The notes beneath the pieces are model-generated. The model was not told the origin of the DNA and searched no databases. It saw only the letters and a program-made list of their open reading frames with translations. From Secundilactobacillus folii (GTDB taxonomy: Bacteria; Bacillota; Bacilli; Lactobacillales; Lactobacillaceae), in contig NZ_WNJO01000005.1 in assembly GCF_009720675.1 (NCBI RefSeq), positions 124,001 through 188,000 of the forward strand: a stretch of DNA of 64,000 bases, given 5' to 3'. Below, one piece after another: positions 18,453 to 26,547 of this stretch. Numbering within the stretch: position 1 is the stretch's first letter; each line of letters begins with the position of its first letter. The position numbers were made by a program, and so were the translations under genes.

Positions 18453-19468
18453 AATTCGACGTTGTAGTGGGTAACCCTCCTTTTGAGAAAACGTTAGAAG
18501 GGACTAGTGACGCACCGATATACAATTACTTTTACGATCTTGCAAGTGTAATTGGTAAAAAGTATTGTTTAATATCACCAGCACGTTTTTTGTTCAACAC
18601 AGGAGGGACCTCAAAAGCATGGAATGAAAAGATGCTTAATGATCCGCATATCCAGGTTGAATATTACAATCCGGAAGCCACTGACGTATTCAGGGATACT
18701 GGGTTTAAGGGTGGTGTAGCTGTTCTATACCGAGATGAGTCCAAAGAATTGGGGCCAATAGGTACATTCACGAAATTTCCGTTATTAAACGAAATTCTGT
18801 CAAAAGTAACTCGTTCCGATACTTTCGAGAGCATTATCCCGATGGTTACTCTACAAGAAAAATTTGATCTCAAAAAGCTATACACCGATTATCCGCAAAT
18901 GGAGTCATTAATTGGTAGTAAAGGCAAAGAAAAAAGATTGACAACTTCCATTTTCAGTACTGTCCCTTCGCTTTTTAATGATTACTATAGCAGTGATTGT
19001 GATGTTGAAATATTGGGACTGATTAATAATAAGCGAGTTTATAAGTTTATCAATGGTAAATATATCGCTAAACATGAGAACCTAAACTCGTGGAAGGTTA
19101 TCCTTCCAAAATCCAATGGCACTGGATTGTTCGGGGAAAGGCTATCCAGTCCAATTGTTGGTAGACCTGGCTTGGGACATACGCAGAGTTTTATATCTTT
19201 CGGTAAATTTAACAGCAGTGCTGAGGCTAATAACTTGCTGAAGTATCTTAAGAGTAAATTTTGTCGAGCACTGTTAGGCGCAATTAAGAGTACTCAGGAT
19301 AACAATCCGGCAACGTGGGCCAAAGTCCCTGTTCAGGATTTTTCTAATGATTCAAACATTGATTGGAACAAGCCGGTATCTGACATTGATCATCAACTTT
19401 ACATGCTGTATAGACTCAATCGGGCAGAGATTGATTTTATCGAATCCAAGGTAAAACCAATGAACTGA
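18449..19468 (+). CDS. Adenine-specific methyltransferase motif IV/target-recognition subunit (Eco57I-like)
   Basis: A 339-residue protein starting MKFDVVVGNPPFEK: the N6-adenine methyltransferase motif IV (NPPF) is at residues 9-12, followed by YCLISPARFLFNTGG (motif V/VI-like). The C-terminal half (about 180-339) is likely the target recognition domain, ending in IDHQLYMLYRLNRAEIDFIE. Motifs X, I and II are absent and are instead at the C-terminus of the preceding helicase, so one methyltransferase appears divided between two chains. AAAGGAG lies 8 nt upstream of ATG 18449 and the start overlaps the previous stop by 4 bp, so it is translated separately rather than by frameshifting. Confidence 0.82.
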   Translation: MKFDVVVGNPPFEKTLEGTSDAPIYNYFYDLASVIGKKYCLISPARFLFNTGGTSKAWNEKMLNDPHIQVEYYNPEATDVFRDTGFKGGVAVLYRDESKELGPIGTFTKFPLLNEILSKVTRSDTFESIIPMVTLQEKFDLKKLYTDYPQMESLIGSKGKEKRLTTSIFSTVPSLFNDYYSSDCDVEILGLINNKRVYKFINGKYIAKHENLNSWKVILPKSNGTGLFGERLSSPIVGRPGLGHTQSFISFGKFNSSAEANNLLKYLKSKFCRALLGAIKSTQDNNPATWAKVPVQDFSNDSNIDWNKPVSDIDHQLYMLYRLNRAEIDFIESKVKPMN

Positions 19469-19767
19469 AGTAAATAAACGTTCGTAAATTCCAGCTGAAT
19501 CGCGTAATGTGGTTTGACTGGTGTTTTTGTGTAACCTTCGCTTCTGGTTTGTCTCACCTTAATCACAGCCACACCGATCACTTTTGAAACATTAAGATCC
19601 TGTTACAGTTAAACTTTCACTTTCAAACCGTCTGTATATGTTGAGAGCGAAAGTTCTCACAGGAGGGTCTTGCAACGTACGCCGCCGTGCGCGGCGTGCT
19701 GCGCGAAAGCCACTTTGCTTAGGCAGATAGGTGGCTTTGCTGTCAGGTCGCTTCGAAAGGAGCTAAC
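19469..19767 (+). other. Non-coding island segment with two perfect stem-loops before the relaxase relic
   Basis: No gene is evident. Near its right end are two stem-loops: 19679-19685 with 19691-19697 (7 bp, 5-nt loop, very GC-rich) and 19706-19713 with 19731-19738 (8 bp, 17-nt loop). They directly precede AAAGGAG and the start of the MobT-like relic. Candidates are a leader attenuator or part of a transfer origin. Confidence 0.5.
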
Positions 19768-21010
19768 ATGCTGAAGGATTTGAACATAGTCAGCGGGATA
19801 ATGAACACCGACTGGCTAAACCAGTTTTGCGCTGAGATGCGCACGCACAAGATTACTCAGGACCAATTAGATTACAGTCGGTCGCATCTGAACCAGTTGC
19901 TGACGGGAATAAGCCGGTTAACCAACAGGCGCGGCTACGGTTAACGTTGGCGCTGCGGTCGCTGACAGGTCAGACCAACATTGACGTATGTACTGATTAT
20001 TTTGGCGTCATCTTCAAATCGCACGACTATGAAGAGCTGGTGACGGAGCTGTTCCAGATTAATCTCAATCACTTTAATCTTAAAGAAGGGTGCGCGCTAT
20101 GGTCACCCAGCCACTTTTAAATGTGTTGAAATCGACGTGTTATTGTCGATTTATCAAGATGTGGATGCAGACGGATATGATCCTAGTAAGGATGGCGGCA
20201 CGATGATTGAGTTGAAAGGTTAAGGCTGTCGCTACGTTGAAGCGTATTTGCGCCAGCAGAACCGCACCTGGTAAGACTTCTTGGAGACTTGCATCACACT
20301 TGACGGTCACTTCACACGCGTTGACCTCGCCTTCAATGATCGTAATGGCTTGCTCGATGTGTCGACCTTAATTGAGAAGTGTGACCGCGATGGATTTATC
20401 TCGCACTTTCACGGCTTCCGGGATAATCACACGAAGCAATGGGAGGTATCGGGCAGAACCTTATATCTGGCGTCGCCGCAAAGTGAGGTGTACTTCTGTA
20501 TTTACGACAAGGCCTTTGAGCACACCAGATACACCCTGAGATTGCGATTAAAGACCAACCGATTGAAGTTCGGTTACGTTGCAAACGCGCTGTTTCCGCA
20601 ATTAAGAATCTGTTGGCGGAACGTGATCCAGAGAAAGTTGTATTCGGAATCATCAATCCTTACCTTCGTTTCTTGATGCCGAGCCACAAGGCAAAAGTCA
20701 GTGGACGACAGATCCACGTTGGGATGCCTTCATTGGTAATAATCGCGACAAGCTGCGATTATCGACCAATTCTGAACCATTGAGTTATGCACACATTACC
20801 CGCTTCCTGAAGAAGCTGTTGCTGAAGATATTGCAGCTGATTGATCAATACAATGGCACCACCGAGTTGAAGGCGATTATTGACGGTAGTAAGTTGGCGA
20901 GCCACTGGGACTTGATCCATCACTATCAGCACCATCGCAATGGCTTTTTGACGGATTCAGAACCGAGTGAGACATCAAAAAAGAGCAACTACGCCGACCA
21001 AAGCAAGTAG
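19768..21010 (+). pseudogene. Broken MobT/Rep_trans-family relaxase (Tn916 Orf20-like)
   Basis: Fragments in several frames follow the order of the family. They are an N-terminal helix-turn-helix (ITQDQLDYSRSHLNQLLTG), the initiator domain (KCVEIDVLLSIYQD, GCRYVEAYLRQQNRTW, FTRVDLAFNDRNGLLD, SEVYFCIYDKAFEH) and a C-terminal helical piece (YAHITRFLKKLLLKI to 21010). The pattern TRVDLAxxD plus EVYFCIYxK is characteristic of PF02486 replication initiation/MobT proteins that nick the transfer origin of Tn916-type elements. At least five stops or frameshifts (for example TAA 19941-19943) inactivate it. ATG 19768 keeps a good ribosome binding site. Confidence 0.7.
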
Positions 21011-21087
21011 TCACCCTTCACAGATAAGATTTGGGTCCTATCTGGTTTGATTATCTCATCTCAATCAAAGATATGGAAGTTACGTAA

Positions 21088-21249
21088 TTGGAAAATAGTT
21101 TTGTCTGCTATCAAGATCTGATGGCATTAGGATTTAAGCAGCATACTGCGCACGATATCATTAGACAAGCGAAGCAAAGGCTGGTACAAAAGGGTTATCC
21201 CTTGTATCTCGACCGAAGCTTAGGGTGCGTGCCGCGGTCAGTCTTTTAG
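21088..21249 (+). pseudogene. Truncated DUF3173 excisionase-like protein
   Basis: From TTG 21088 the frame reads ENSFVCYQDLMALGFKQHTA, then HDIIRQAKQRLVQKGYPLY and LDRSLGCVPRSVF before TAG at 21247-21249. Removing the TAG would extend it through SILGSPMNGVVENE to 21284. The YQDLMxxGF..HxxxxIIRQAK pattern is that of the small DUF3173 proteins located before integrases in Tn916-like elements. It directly precedes the integrase relic. Confidence 0.65.
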
Positions 21250-22571
21250 TCCATTCTCGGATCACCGATGAATGGAGTTGTTGAGAATGAGTAAAACAAA
21301 ATATCCAGGCGTGTTCATAGATGCCAAATGAAACTTCTACTATGAAACCGAGTTGGGCACCGGTAAGATGAGTGTCAAGCGCGTTCGCAAGGACAGTCAA
21401 GGAATGCCATTCAGTACTGCGCTCGCGGCGAACAAGGAAGTGACGCGAGTGAAGCGTGAATATCATGAGGCACATGGGTTTACGAACTTCCGGATGGCCT
21501 ATCGCCAGTTCATGAAGGACGCGTATATCCCCGCGTACAAAACCAACGTGGAGGAAAGTACCTTCGTCCTACGTAATTGCAGCTTCGAGATTTGTATTGC
21601 GCGGTTTGGCGACCAGCTGTTGCATGACATTGAAATCTCTGACGTGCAAAATTTTAGCACATGACTGCTCACGGATGAGACAGATGACGGTGCCGACTTG
21701 GTATTTGGCTGCTTCCGCAAGTCACCCGACCACGCGGTGCAGATGCAGTATCCGTCCAGCAATGTGTCAAAGCGGGTCAAGGTGATTCCTAAGGTTAAGA
21801 GTAGCGTACCGTTCTGGACGAAAGCTGAGTTTGAACAAGCCATCGCGCAAATCTGTATTGATGATATCTACGGACACCTGAACTTTGTAATGTTGTGGCT
21901 GTACTTCCTGACTGGCGTTCGCGTCAACGAAGGCACGGCGCTGTGGTGGGCGGGACGCTGATCTCGCTAAGAAGCAGTTGCAAGTTGACCACATACTAGT
22001 GATGAGGAACCGGCATGACTGGGAACGCCAAGACTACACGAAGACAGAAAGTGGTAAGCGGATCTTGATGCTGGACGATGACACTGTGGCGATTCTGCGG
22101 CGTTAGCGTGAGGTACAGACGAGTTTCGGTCTGGGTGGAGTTGATTATTTCATCATGACTTACGACGGATTGCCGATGACCTAGTCCACAATCTCGCGAA
22201 TTATTCACCGATATGCCAAGTTGGCGAAGGTTCATCTAGTCTCGAGGGCAAAGGACTGCGGCCACAGTCACGCATCGTATCTCATCAATGAGTTCAATGT
22301 TTCTGTGCTGGTGTTGTCTAAGCGCTTGGGGCACTTGTCGCCAGAGATCACGCTGAAGCACTACTCGCACTTGTGGGGCGGGCTGGATGCTGACATCGCC
22401 GAACAGATTGCGCGCAACATCACGATCGAGACGGCGGGGCAGAATCAGGTGTGGTTCGTGGGGAATCAGGCGGTAAAGTTCAATAAATTAAGCCCAGCTA
22501 ACTCCCCGCCAAAACGGCAGCCGAGGCATAGAAAGCCAGTAGTGACGCAGGTTGTTAAGCAGAAGGTACGT

Positions 22572-22587
22572 TTGAATGGGAGTAAAA
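22572..22587 (+). repeat. attR: right boundary repeat of guaA island
   Basis: TTGAATGGGAGTAAAA, matching attL at 11344-11359 with one mismatch. Confidence 0.8.
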
Positions 22588-22620
22588 AATTTCGCTCGGT
22601 AAATTTAAATTGTTATTTCG

Positions 22621-22644
22621 AAGTCCCGTTTTTCGGGACTTTTT
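22621..22644 (+). terminator. Terminator, probably the original guaA terminator displaced by the island
   Basis: Perfect 8-bp stem AAGTCCCG/CGGGACTT (22621-22628, 22634-22641), T5 loop, T-tract to 22644. It lies 34 bp beyond attR, where the native guaA 3' region should resume. Confidence 0.8.
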
Positions 22645-22789
22645 ATGTGGGAAAAATTTATAGCGAATGTGGTATGCAGGGGATATCTATGTAAAAATTT
22701 TTTATTTTGAGAATCTCCGCGGTTTTCAGAAGTGAATAAATTATATCATTTATTATTTGAGAGCCTTAATTTATAGGGAAATGATTAGT

Positions 22790-22878
22790 GTATTCCCCGC
22801 GTCTGCGGGGGTGATCCTCCGCGAACCATTTATCACCGTTTGGGATCAACGTATTCCTCGCGTATGTGGGAGTAATCC
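22790..22878 (+). CRISPR. Collapsed type I-E CRISPR array: two repeats, one spacer
   Basis: Repeat 1 is 22790-22817 (28 nt, GTATTCCCC...GGGGTGATCC), spacer 22818-22850 (33 nt), repeat 2 is 22851-22878 (28 nt, five substitutions). The 28/33/28 geometry and the repeat with its internal palindrome (CCCCGC..GCGGGG) match lactobacillus type I-E arrays. An AT-rich segment before repeat 1 (about 22690-22789) could be the leader; the degenerate repeat 2 fits the trailer end. No cas gene is visible on either side, so the array is orphaned. Confidence 0.75.
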
Positions 22879-22933
22879 TTGTATGGGTACACTGTATTTA
22901 TTAGTATGTGTCTCACACAGATGGGCTTTGATT

Positions 22934-23146
22934 ATGATCACCATTTATCAAAGGCCCGATGTTTTCTCAGAACAACTGGCACGGCAAGTGATCCAACACT
23001 TCATTTCAAAAAAGCCCCTCTCGACTGTACCAGATAACGCACTTGAGAAAACGTTAACTGGCGGTATAAATAACGATTGGTTTGCAGAAAAAGATAGGCC
23101 TATTATTTCTCGCGTGCTGCGCTTGTATGGTACTGTGAAAGACTAA
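22934..23146 (+). CDS. Small hypothetical protein or remnant
   Basis: A 70-residue frame starting MITIYQRPDVFSEQLARQV and ending RVLRLYGTVKD. Codon use looks protein-like, but no clear ribosome binding site precedes ATG 22934 and I do not recognise a family. It lies just after the CRISPR relic and could be the C-terminal part of a longer lost gene. The following strong hairpin at 23237-23280 could end its transcript. Confidence 0.35.
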   Translation: MITIYQRPDVFSEQLARQVIQHFISKKPLSTVPDNALEKTLTGGINNDWFAEKDRPIISRVLRLYGTVKD

Positions 23147-23236
23147 TTTATTTTTATTAATAACCGACTATAAAACGTAACTCAAAAAAGTATGCCTGTT
23201 CAATTGACAGTTCCGTAGTAGTAATATTGATTATAC

Positions 23237-23280
23237 AAATAGAGGTAGATTGTTAGATAACCCACAATCTACCTCTATTT
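23237..23280. terminator. Strong hairpin between convergent genes
   Basis: Perfect 17-bp inverted repeat (23237-23253 with 23264-23280), 10-nt loop. T-tracts are short on both sides. It lies about 50 bp downstream of the nuclease gene stop on the minus strand. Confidence 0.7.
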
Positions 23281-23329
23281 CTTGATAATCAGACGTTCAA
23301 TTTTTATTTAATCAATTAACATTCCAAAA

Positions 23330-24574
23330 TCACGGTCTAGCATACTCATTCCCTCGAGCGGCTTGTGTTGCCCCAGCAGCAATTGCCGCCGACCGACTTT
23401 CATAAGTATAATTGCCAGGATTCTTCACTTCGGTATAATACTTATTACTCTGTGAGACATAAACCTTTCCACTGGCCGCAACCGTCCACTGGCCATTCTT
23501 GGTTGCTGCACCAGATTGTGTCGTCGTAGCGTGGTGAACGACACTTGGTGTGCGAGTCGTTTGTTTTGGCTGTGTATTTCGCCGCTTCACATACGGTTTG
23601 GCGTTACTGCTGGCATTATTATAGTTAATTTTAATACCCTCAACGTCATTTAGCACCACGATCTCAGAATTGATACTGCCATCTGAAGCCTTGATATCGA
23701 CGATCGAGCCACGTGGGATCTCTTCTGAACCGTTATAAACGGGCGTGGTCTCGTAGCAAACGGTCCGCTTGGTTCCTGGGTGGCTGTCCCAGTAATTTTC
23801 AACGGTTTCTTCAGCAGCACGCATACCACCATCTTGATCAGCACCAACGTTTTGTGGACGAGTGCCAGTCGTGAAATTATTCGATGAGGCATACGATTTC
23901 TTACCCAGTAAACTATCGCCAATCGAGTGACTGCGGTTGTACAGATACCCATGATAAGTCCGACCGGTCAACCCGAAGTTGATAGCCACGATCGGATTTT
24001 CAGCCGGCCAGCCAACTGGTTCCAACGGGTCACCTTGACGCGAACCCTTGGAAGCGGCAAATTCAGAATAGGTCAAGACTGCTTTAGCGGTCGTTGGTCG
24101 TCCCTGACTGTCGGCAGCAAAATGGTAACTGCCGGCACTCATACCACTGAAGCCATGGAGTTTCGCCTTCCCATTGGTGAAGTAGTAATCGCCATTTGGT
24201 CCAGCTGACTCCCTGTTCGTATAACTCACTAATTTCGCTAGTACACCACGATGCTGTGCGCTGTGGTGGGCAGCTTTTTTAATTGTCGAAGGCCTAGTTG
24301 CCGCTTTCCGTTTAACGTGAGTGGCAGCTTTTTTGTGCGAACTTTTCTTATTTACTAACGCTGCTTTTTGTGAATCGCTGTTCTTGGCGGTGTGCTGCGA
24401 ACTGTTACTGCCACCAACACCAGCGAAAATGAAGCCAACGACCACAAGAATCAACGCAGTACGTCCCGCGTGACCTGTTTTTCGCCGCTTAGCTAAGCCA
24501 TACGCCCAGTAGCCGGCGACAATGATGCCAGCCAGCAGGACAAGTGTCCCGATAGTAGATATAAAATTAGACAT
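23330..24574 (-). CDS. Membrane-anchored DNA/RNA non-specific endonuclease (DNA-entry nuclease type)
   Basis: A 414-residue protein. Two N-terminal membrane segments (residues 5-25 and 36-55, IILVVVGFIFAGVGG-like) anchor it; a Lys/Ser/His-rich linker (60-120) follows. The nuclease core at about 145-320 contains GYLYNRSHSIGDSLLG, the NRxH version of the DRGH active site with His as general base, then TTGTRPQNVGADQDGGM with the metal-binding Asn region. The C-terminus is a separate low-complexity Thr-rich part with an SxKYYTEVKNPGNYTYESR repeat-like segment. EndA/NucA relatives degrade DNA at the surface or during uptake. Start ATG 24574 has GGGGAG upstream; a longer frame to 24625 lacks one. 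Confidence 0.82.
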   Translation of the reverse strand: MSNFISTIGTLVLLAGIIVAGYWAYGLAKRRKTGHAGRTALILVVVGFIFAGVGGSNSSQHTAKNSDSQKAALVNKKSSHKKAATHVKRKAATRPSTIKKAAHHSAQHRGVLAKLVSYTNRESAGPNGDYYFTNGKAKLHGFSGMSAGSYHFAADSQGRPTTAKAVLTYSEFAASKGSRQGDPLEPVGWPAENPIVAINFGLTGRTYHGYLYNRSHSIGDSLLGKKSYASSNNFTTGTRPQNVGADQDGGMRAAEETVENYWDSHPGTKRTVCYETTPVYNGSEEIPRGSIVDIKASDGSINSEIVVLNDVEGIKINYNNASSNAKPYVKRRNTQPKQTTRTPSVVHHATTTQSGAATKNGQWTVAASGKVYVSQSNKYYTEVKNPGNYTYESRSAAIAAGATQAARGNEYARP

Positions 24575-24846
24575 AATGATCTCCCCAAAAAGATATTGAA
24601 CGCGCCACCCCGTATTGTCGAACATGCGGCCGACTGTGACGCTGATGACTGTTATCCCTCCCTAACTGGTGGTCCTCAGTGTTATTTTAAGACTTGGTGA
24701 AAAAGAACACTAGAGGAAAAGAACAATTTGGCGGATTTTACGTACGCTTTACACAAAATAGTGCAAGCCCTTTAGTTATAGAAATACACAATAGACGTTC
24801 CAATTGCGGCATAATCGGTGAGCTTGGCCAAAATAGCACTCAAAAA

Positions 24847-24875
24847 CGTCACAACTTAAAAATGCAGTTGTGACG
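24847..24875 (-). terminator. Intrinsic terminator of the small secreted-protein gene
   Basis: Perfect 10-bp stem (24847-24856 with 24866-24875), 9-nt loop; on the minus strand it is followed by T5. Confidence 0.8.
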
Positions 24876-24882
24876 CAGAAGT

Positions 24883-25233
24883 TTACTTCCGATAATAATG
24901 GCCATTAACTTTAACCGTCCGGTGGTTGACACTGATTTTAATGTTAGCTGAGTAACTCCCACCGTGAGTAAATTTTTGATAGTATTTGTAGGTTCGATGA
25001 CCCAGATACCGATACTTTACGGATTTGACACGGCTGACCGCTGCTCCGTTCTTCGGGATAACATACACATGCTTATTGGAAATCTTCAGTCTGTCAGAAT
25101 GTCCCCGCCAGTTTCCCTGGAGTATTTTTGGCATGCCATTGTGCCAACTTGAAGCCTGACTGGATACCGGGAAACTAGCTACCAAACACGTACCAAGCAA
25201 TAGTGTTCAACTCGTTTTCAAAGTTCTCTTCAA
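24883..25233 (-). pseudogene. Small secreted protein with a nonsense codon in its signal peptide
   Basis: The mature part (about 85 residues, from ASSWHNGMPKILQGNWRG to VKVNGHYYRK) looks like a small secreted lactobacillus protein of unknown function with basic beta-strand-like repeats. The ribosome binding site AGGAGG is at 25246-25251. Translation from TTG 25233 gives MKRTLKTS, then TGA (25207-25209), then LLLGTCLVASFPVSSQA, a hydrophobic signal core with an AxA-type cleavage region. The stop separates the positive N-region from the core. A restart at TTG 25200 would lack both a ribosome binding site and the basic N-terminus. Confidence 0.6.
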
Positions 25234-25280
25234 CTGTATTTTCAACCTCCTCAAACAACCATTTCCTGATTCTCAAGCGC

Positions 25281-26042
25281 CTAACGTAGCTTAATATCGC
25301 CACCGTCAACCATCAGCGTCTGCCCAGTCATGTAGGAACTGGCGCTGCTTGCTAGGAAGAGGGCTACAGAACCAATATCGGTTTCAGGGTCACCCAGACG
25401 ATGAAGCGGGATGCTCTTGACCAGTTGATCATACTGTTCTGGTGCAGCCTTATGCCACTGTTTGACACCTTCCGTTTCCGCAATCGGCGAGATGATATTC
25501 ACCCGAATGCCATCCGCCGCCCACTCATTTGCAGCTACCCGTGACAAGCCACGAATCGCTTCCTTAGCTGCTGCGTAGGCCGCCTGAGTTGGCTGGCCGT
25601 TCAAGCCCGCGCCCGACGCAAAGTTAATGACACAGCCGGTGGTCTCCTTGAGGTGAGGGTAGGCCAGCTGCATTAAGTGCCAAGTGGGATAAAAACCCGT
25701 GTTCATTGACATTGCTAGATCATCGTCAGTGAGCTGGACGAACGGCTTTTGCTTGGAAGCGTGCGCGTTATTGATCAGGACATCTAACTTGCCGAATGCT
25801 TCGAGAGCGGTTGAAATTATCTGCTGATCCATTTCCAGGGACGAAATATCTGCATTTAACGTTTTAATGGTCCCTAATGGTGCCAGTTTATTAGCTGCGG
25901 CCTTCAGTGCATCATCGTGAATATCAACGATCAGCACCTTTGCGCCCGCCTTAACGAACGCGGTTGCCATCCCAAAACCGATTCCGCCAGCGCCACCAGT
26001 GATGATCACACTCTTACCTTGTACATCCCATTGAATTGCCAT
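25281..26042 (-). CDS. SDR family NAD(P)-dependent oxidoreductase
   Basis: A 253-residue classical SDR. It has the cofactor motif TGGAGGIGFGM near residue 15, acidic IVDIHDD at the end of beta-2 (which favours NAD), NNAHAS in place of NNAG, the catalytic Ser in INFASGAG, and the YAAAK catalytic box followed by the PIAETEG region. The C-terminal GQTLMVDGG is typical of the FabG/glucose dehydrogenase-like group. Substrate is unknown. AGGAGG lies upstream of the ATG. It is the first of several redox enzymes clustered over the next 7 kb. Confidence 0.88.
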   Translation of the reverse strand: MAIQWDVQGKSVIITGGAGGIGFGMATAFVKAGAKVLIVDIHDDALKAAANKLAPLGTIKTLNADISSLEMDQQIISTALEAFGKLDVLINNAHASKQKPFVQLTDDDLAMSMNTGFYPTWHLMQLAYPHLKETTGCVINFASGAGLNGQPTQAAYAAAKEAIRGLSRVAANEWAADGIRVNIISPIAETEGVKQWHKAAPEQYDQLVKSIPLHRLGDPETDIGSVALFLASSASSYMTGQTLMVDGGDIKLR

Positions 26043-26547
26043 GATGAGATCCTCCTTTAATTGTTTTGCATAGAGTAGTATAGCATTAAATATGCAGATT
26101 AAAGCGCTTACTCCATAAATATATACCTTGATTATTGACTCAAATTATGCCAATCAATTACTAAATAACATTGGTATCAAAGTAAAGTTCAAAATCATCA
26201 GGTGATTAAATATGCCCCGAGAATATACACGATAAATGCGAAGTTAAATCATCTGCGTCCAAAGTAATAAAAACAAATCGCTTGCCTTAGAGTTACTGTA
26301 AGGTAGTAACCTGAATATTATTCAATAATATTAACCATCAGCCAAGCCCACTTGACCGATAACATTCAAAGAGGCCTGCATTTGAATCAGACACTGCTCG
26401 ACCGAAATCATATATCCGCAACGATTAAGGGTCAAAGGGTCCGTGGTGGTTACAGTGGCATTTACTTGTAATCCAGAATTGTCACCACAATGATCAATGG
26501 CTGATTCCGCCCATTGAAGCTAGGACGTACTAGGAAGGAAGTTTATC
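26043..26547. other. Intergenic region with a possible gene remnant
   Basis: No complete gene. On the minus strand 26519-26331 is open for 62 codons and reads like protein (for example SGLQVNATVTTTDPLTLNRC), but it lacks a start codon and ribosome binding site and is preceded by TAG. It may be the 3' remnant of a deleted gene. The rest is AT-rich with nothing recognisable apart from the flavodoxin ribosome binding site. Confidence 0.4.

Larger units (their letters stand above)
11344..22587. mobile_element. Decayed integrative element inserted at the 3' end of guaA
   Basis: The element is bounded by 16-bp repeats (attL 11344-11359, attR 22572-22587) and lies precisely between guaA and a guaA-type terminator. 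Its contents, left to right: a decayed nuclease/middle-component/ABC-ATPase cluster, an intact three-gene restriction-modification operon, a broken MobT-type relaxase, a truncated DUF3173 excisionase and a broken tyrosine integrase adjacent to attR. This order (relaxase-excisionase-integrase at one end) is that of Tn916-related ICE/IME elements. The 3' end of guaA is a known integration hotspot. The frameshifts and stops in all three mobility genes indicate it can no longer move by itself. Confidence 0.85.
21287..22694 (+). pseudogene. Broken tyrosine integrase of the guaA island
   Basis: Begins MSKTKYPGVFIDAK, then TGA. It continues through the core-binding domain (GFTNFRMAYRQFMKDAYIPAY) and resumes after a stop near 21661 into the catalytic domain. 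There the first catalytic Arg is kept in LTGVRVNEG, but the HxxR box is degraded (KDCGHSHASYL where H-D-x-R-H is expected), and the C-terminal LGHLSPEITLKHYSHLW keeps the active-site tyrosine region. Stops also lie near 22105 and 22182, with a frame change at about 21955. The last open frame runs through attR and a terminator hairpin, so the native 3' end is unclear (probably near 22590). Confidence 0.8.

Noticed and set aside
18445-18455. Programmed frameshift joining the helicase and NPPF proteins into one chain
   Set aside because: No slippery heptamer is seen and the downstream ATG has AAAGGAG at good spacing; an ATGA overlap with re-initiation explains it better.
22757-22933. Protein reading through the CRISPR repeats
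   Set aside because: The open frame covers two type I-E repeats and a spacer with exact geometry, so this part is an array and not coding; only the part from 22934 could be a gene.
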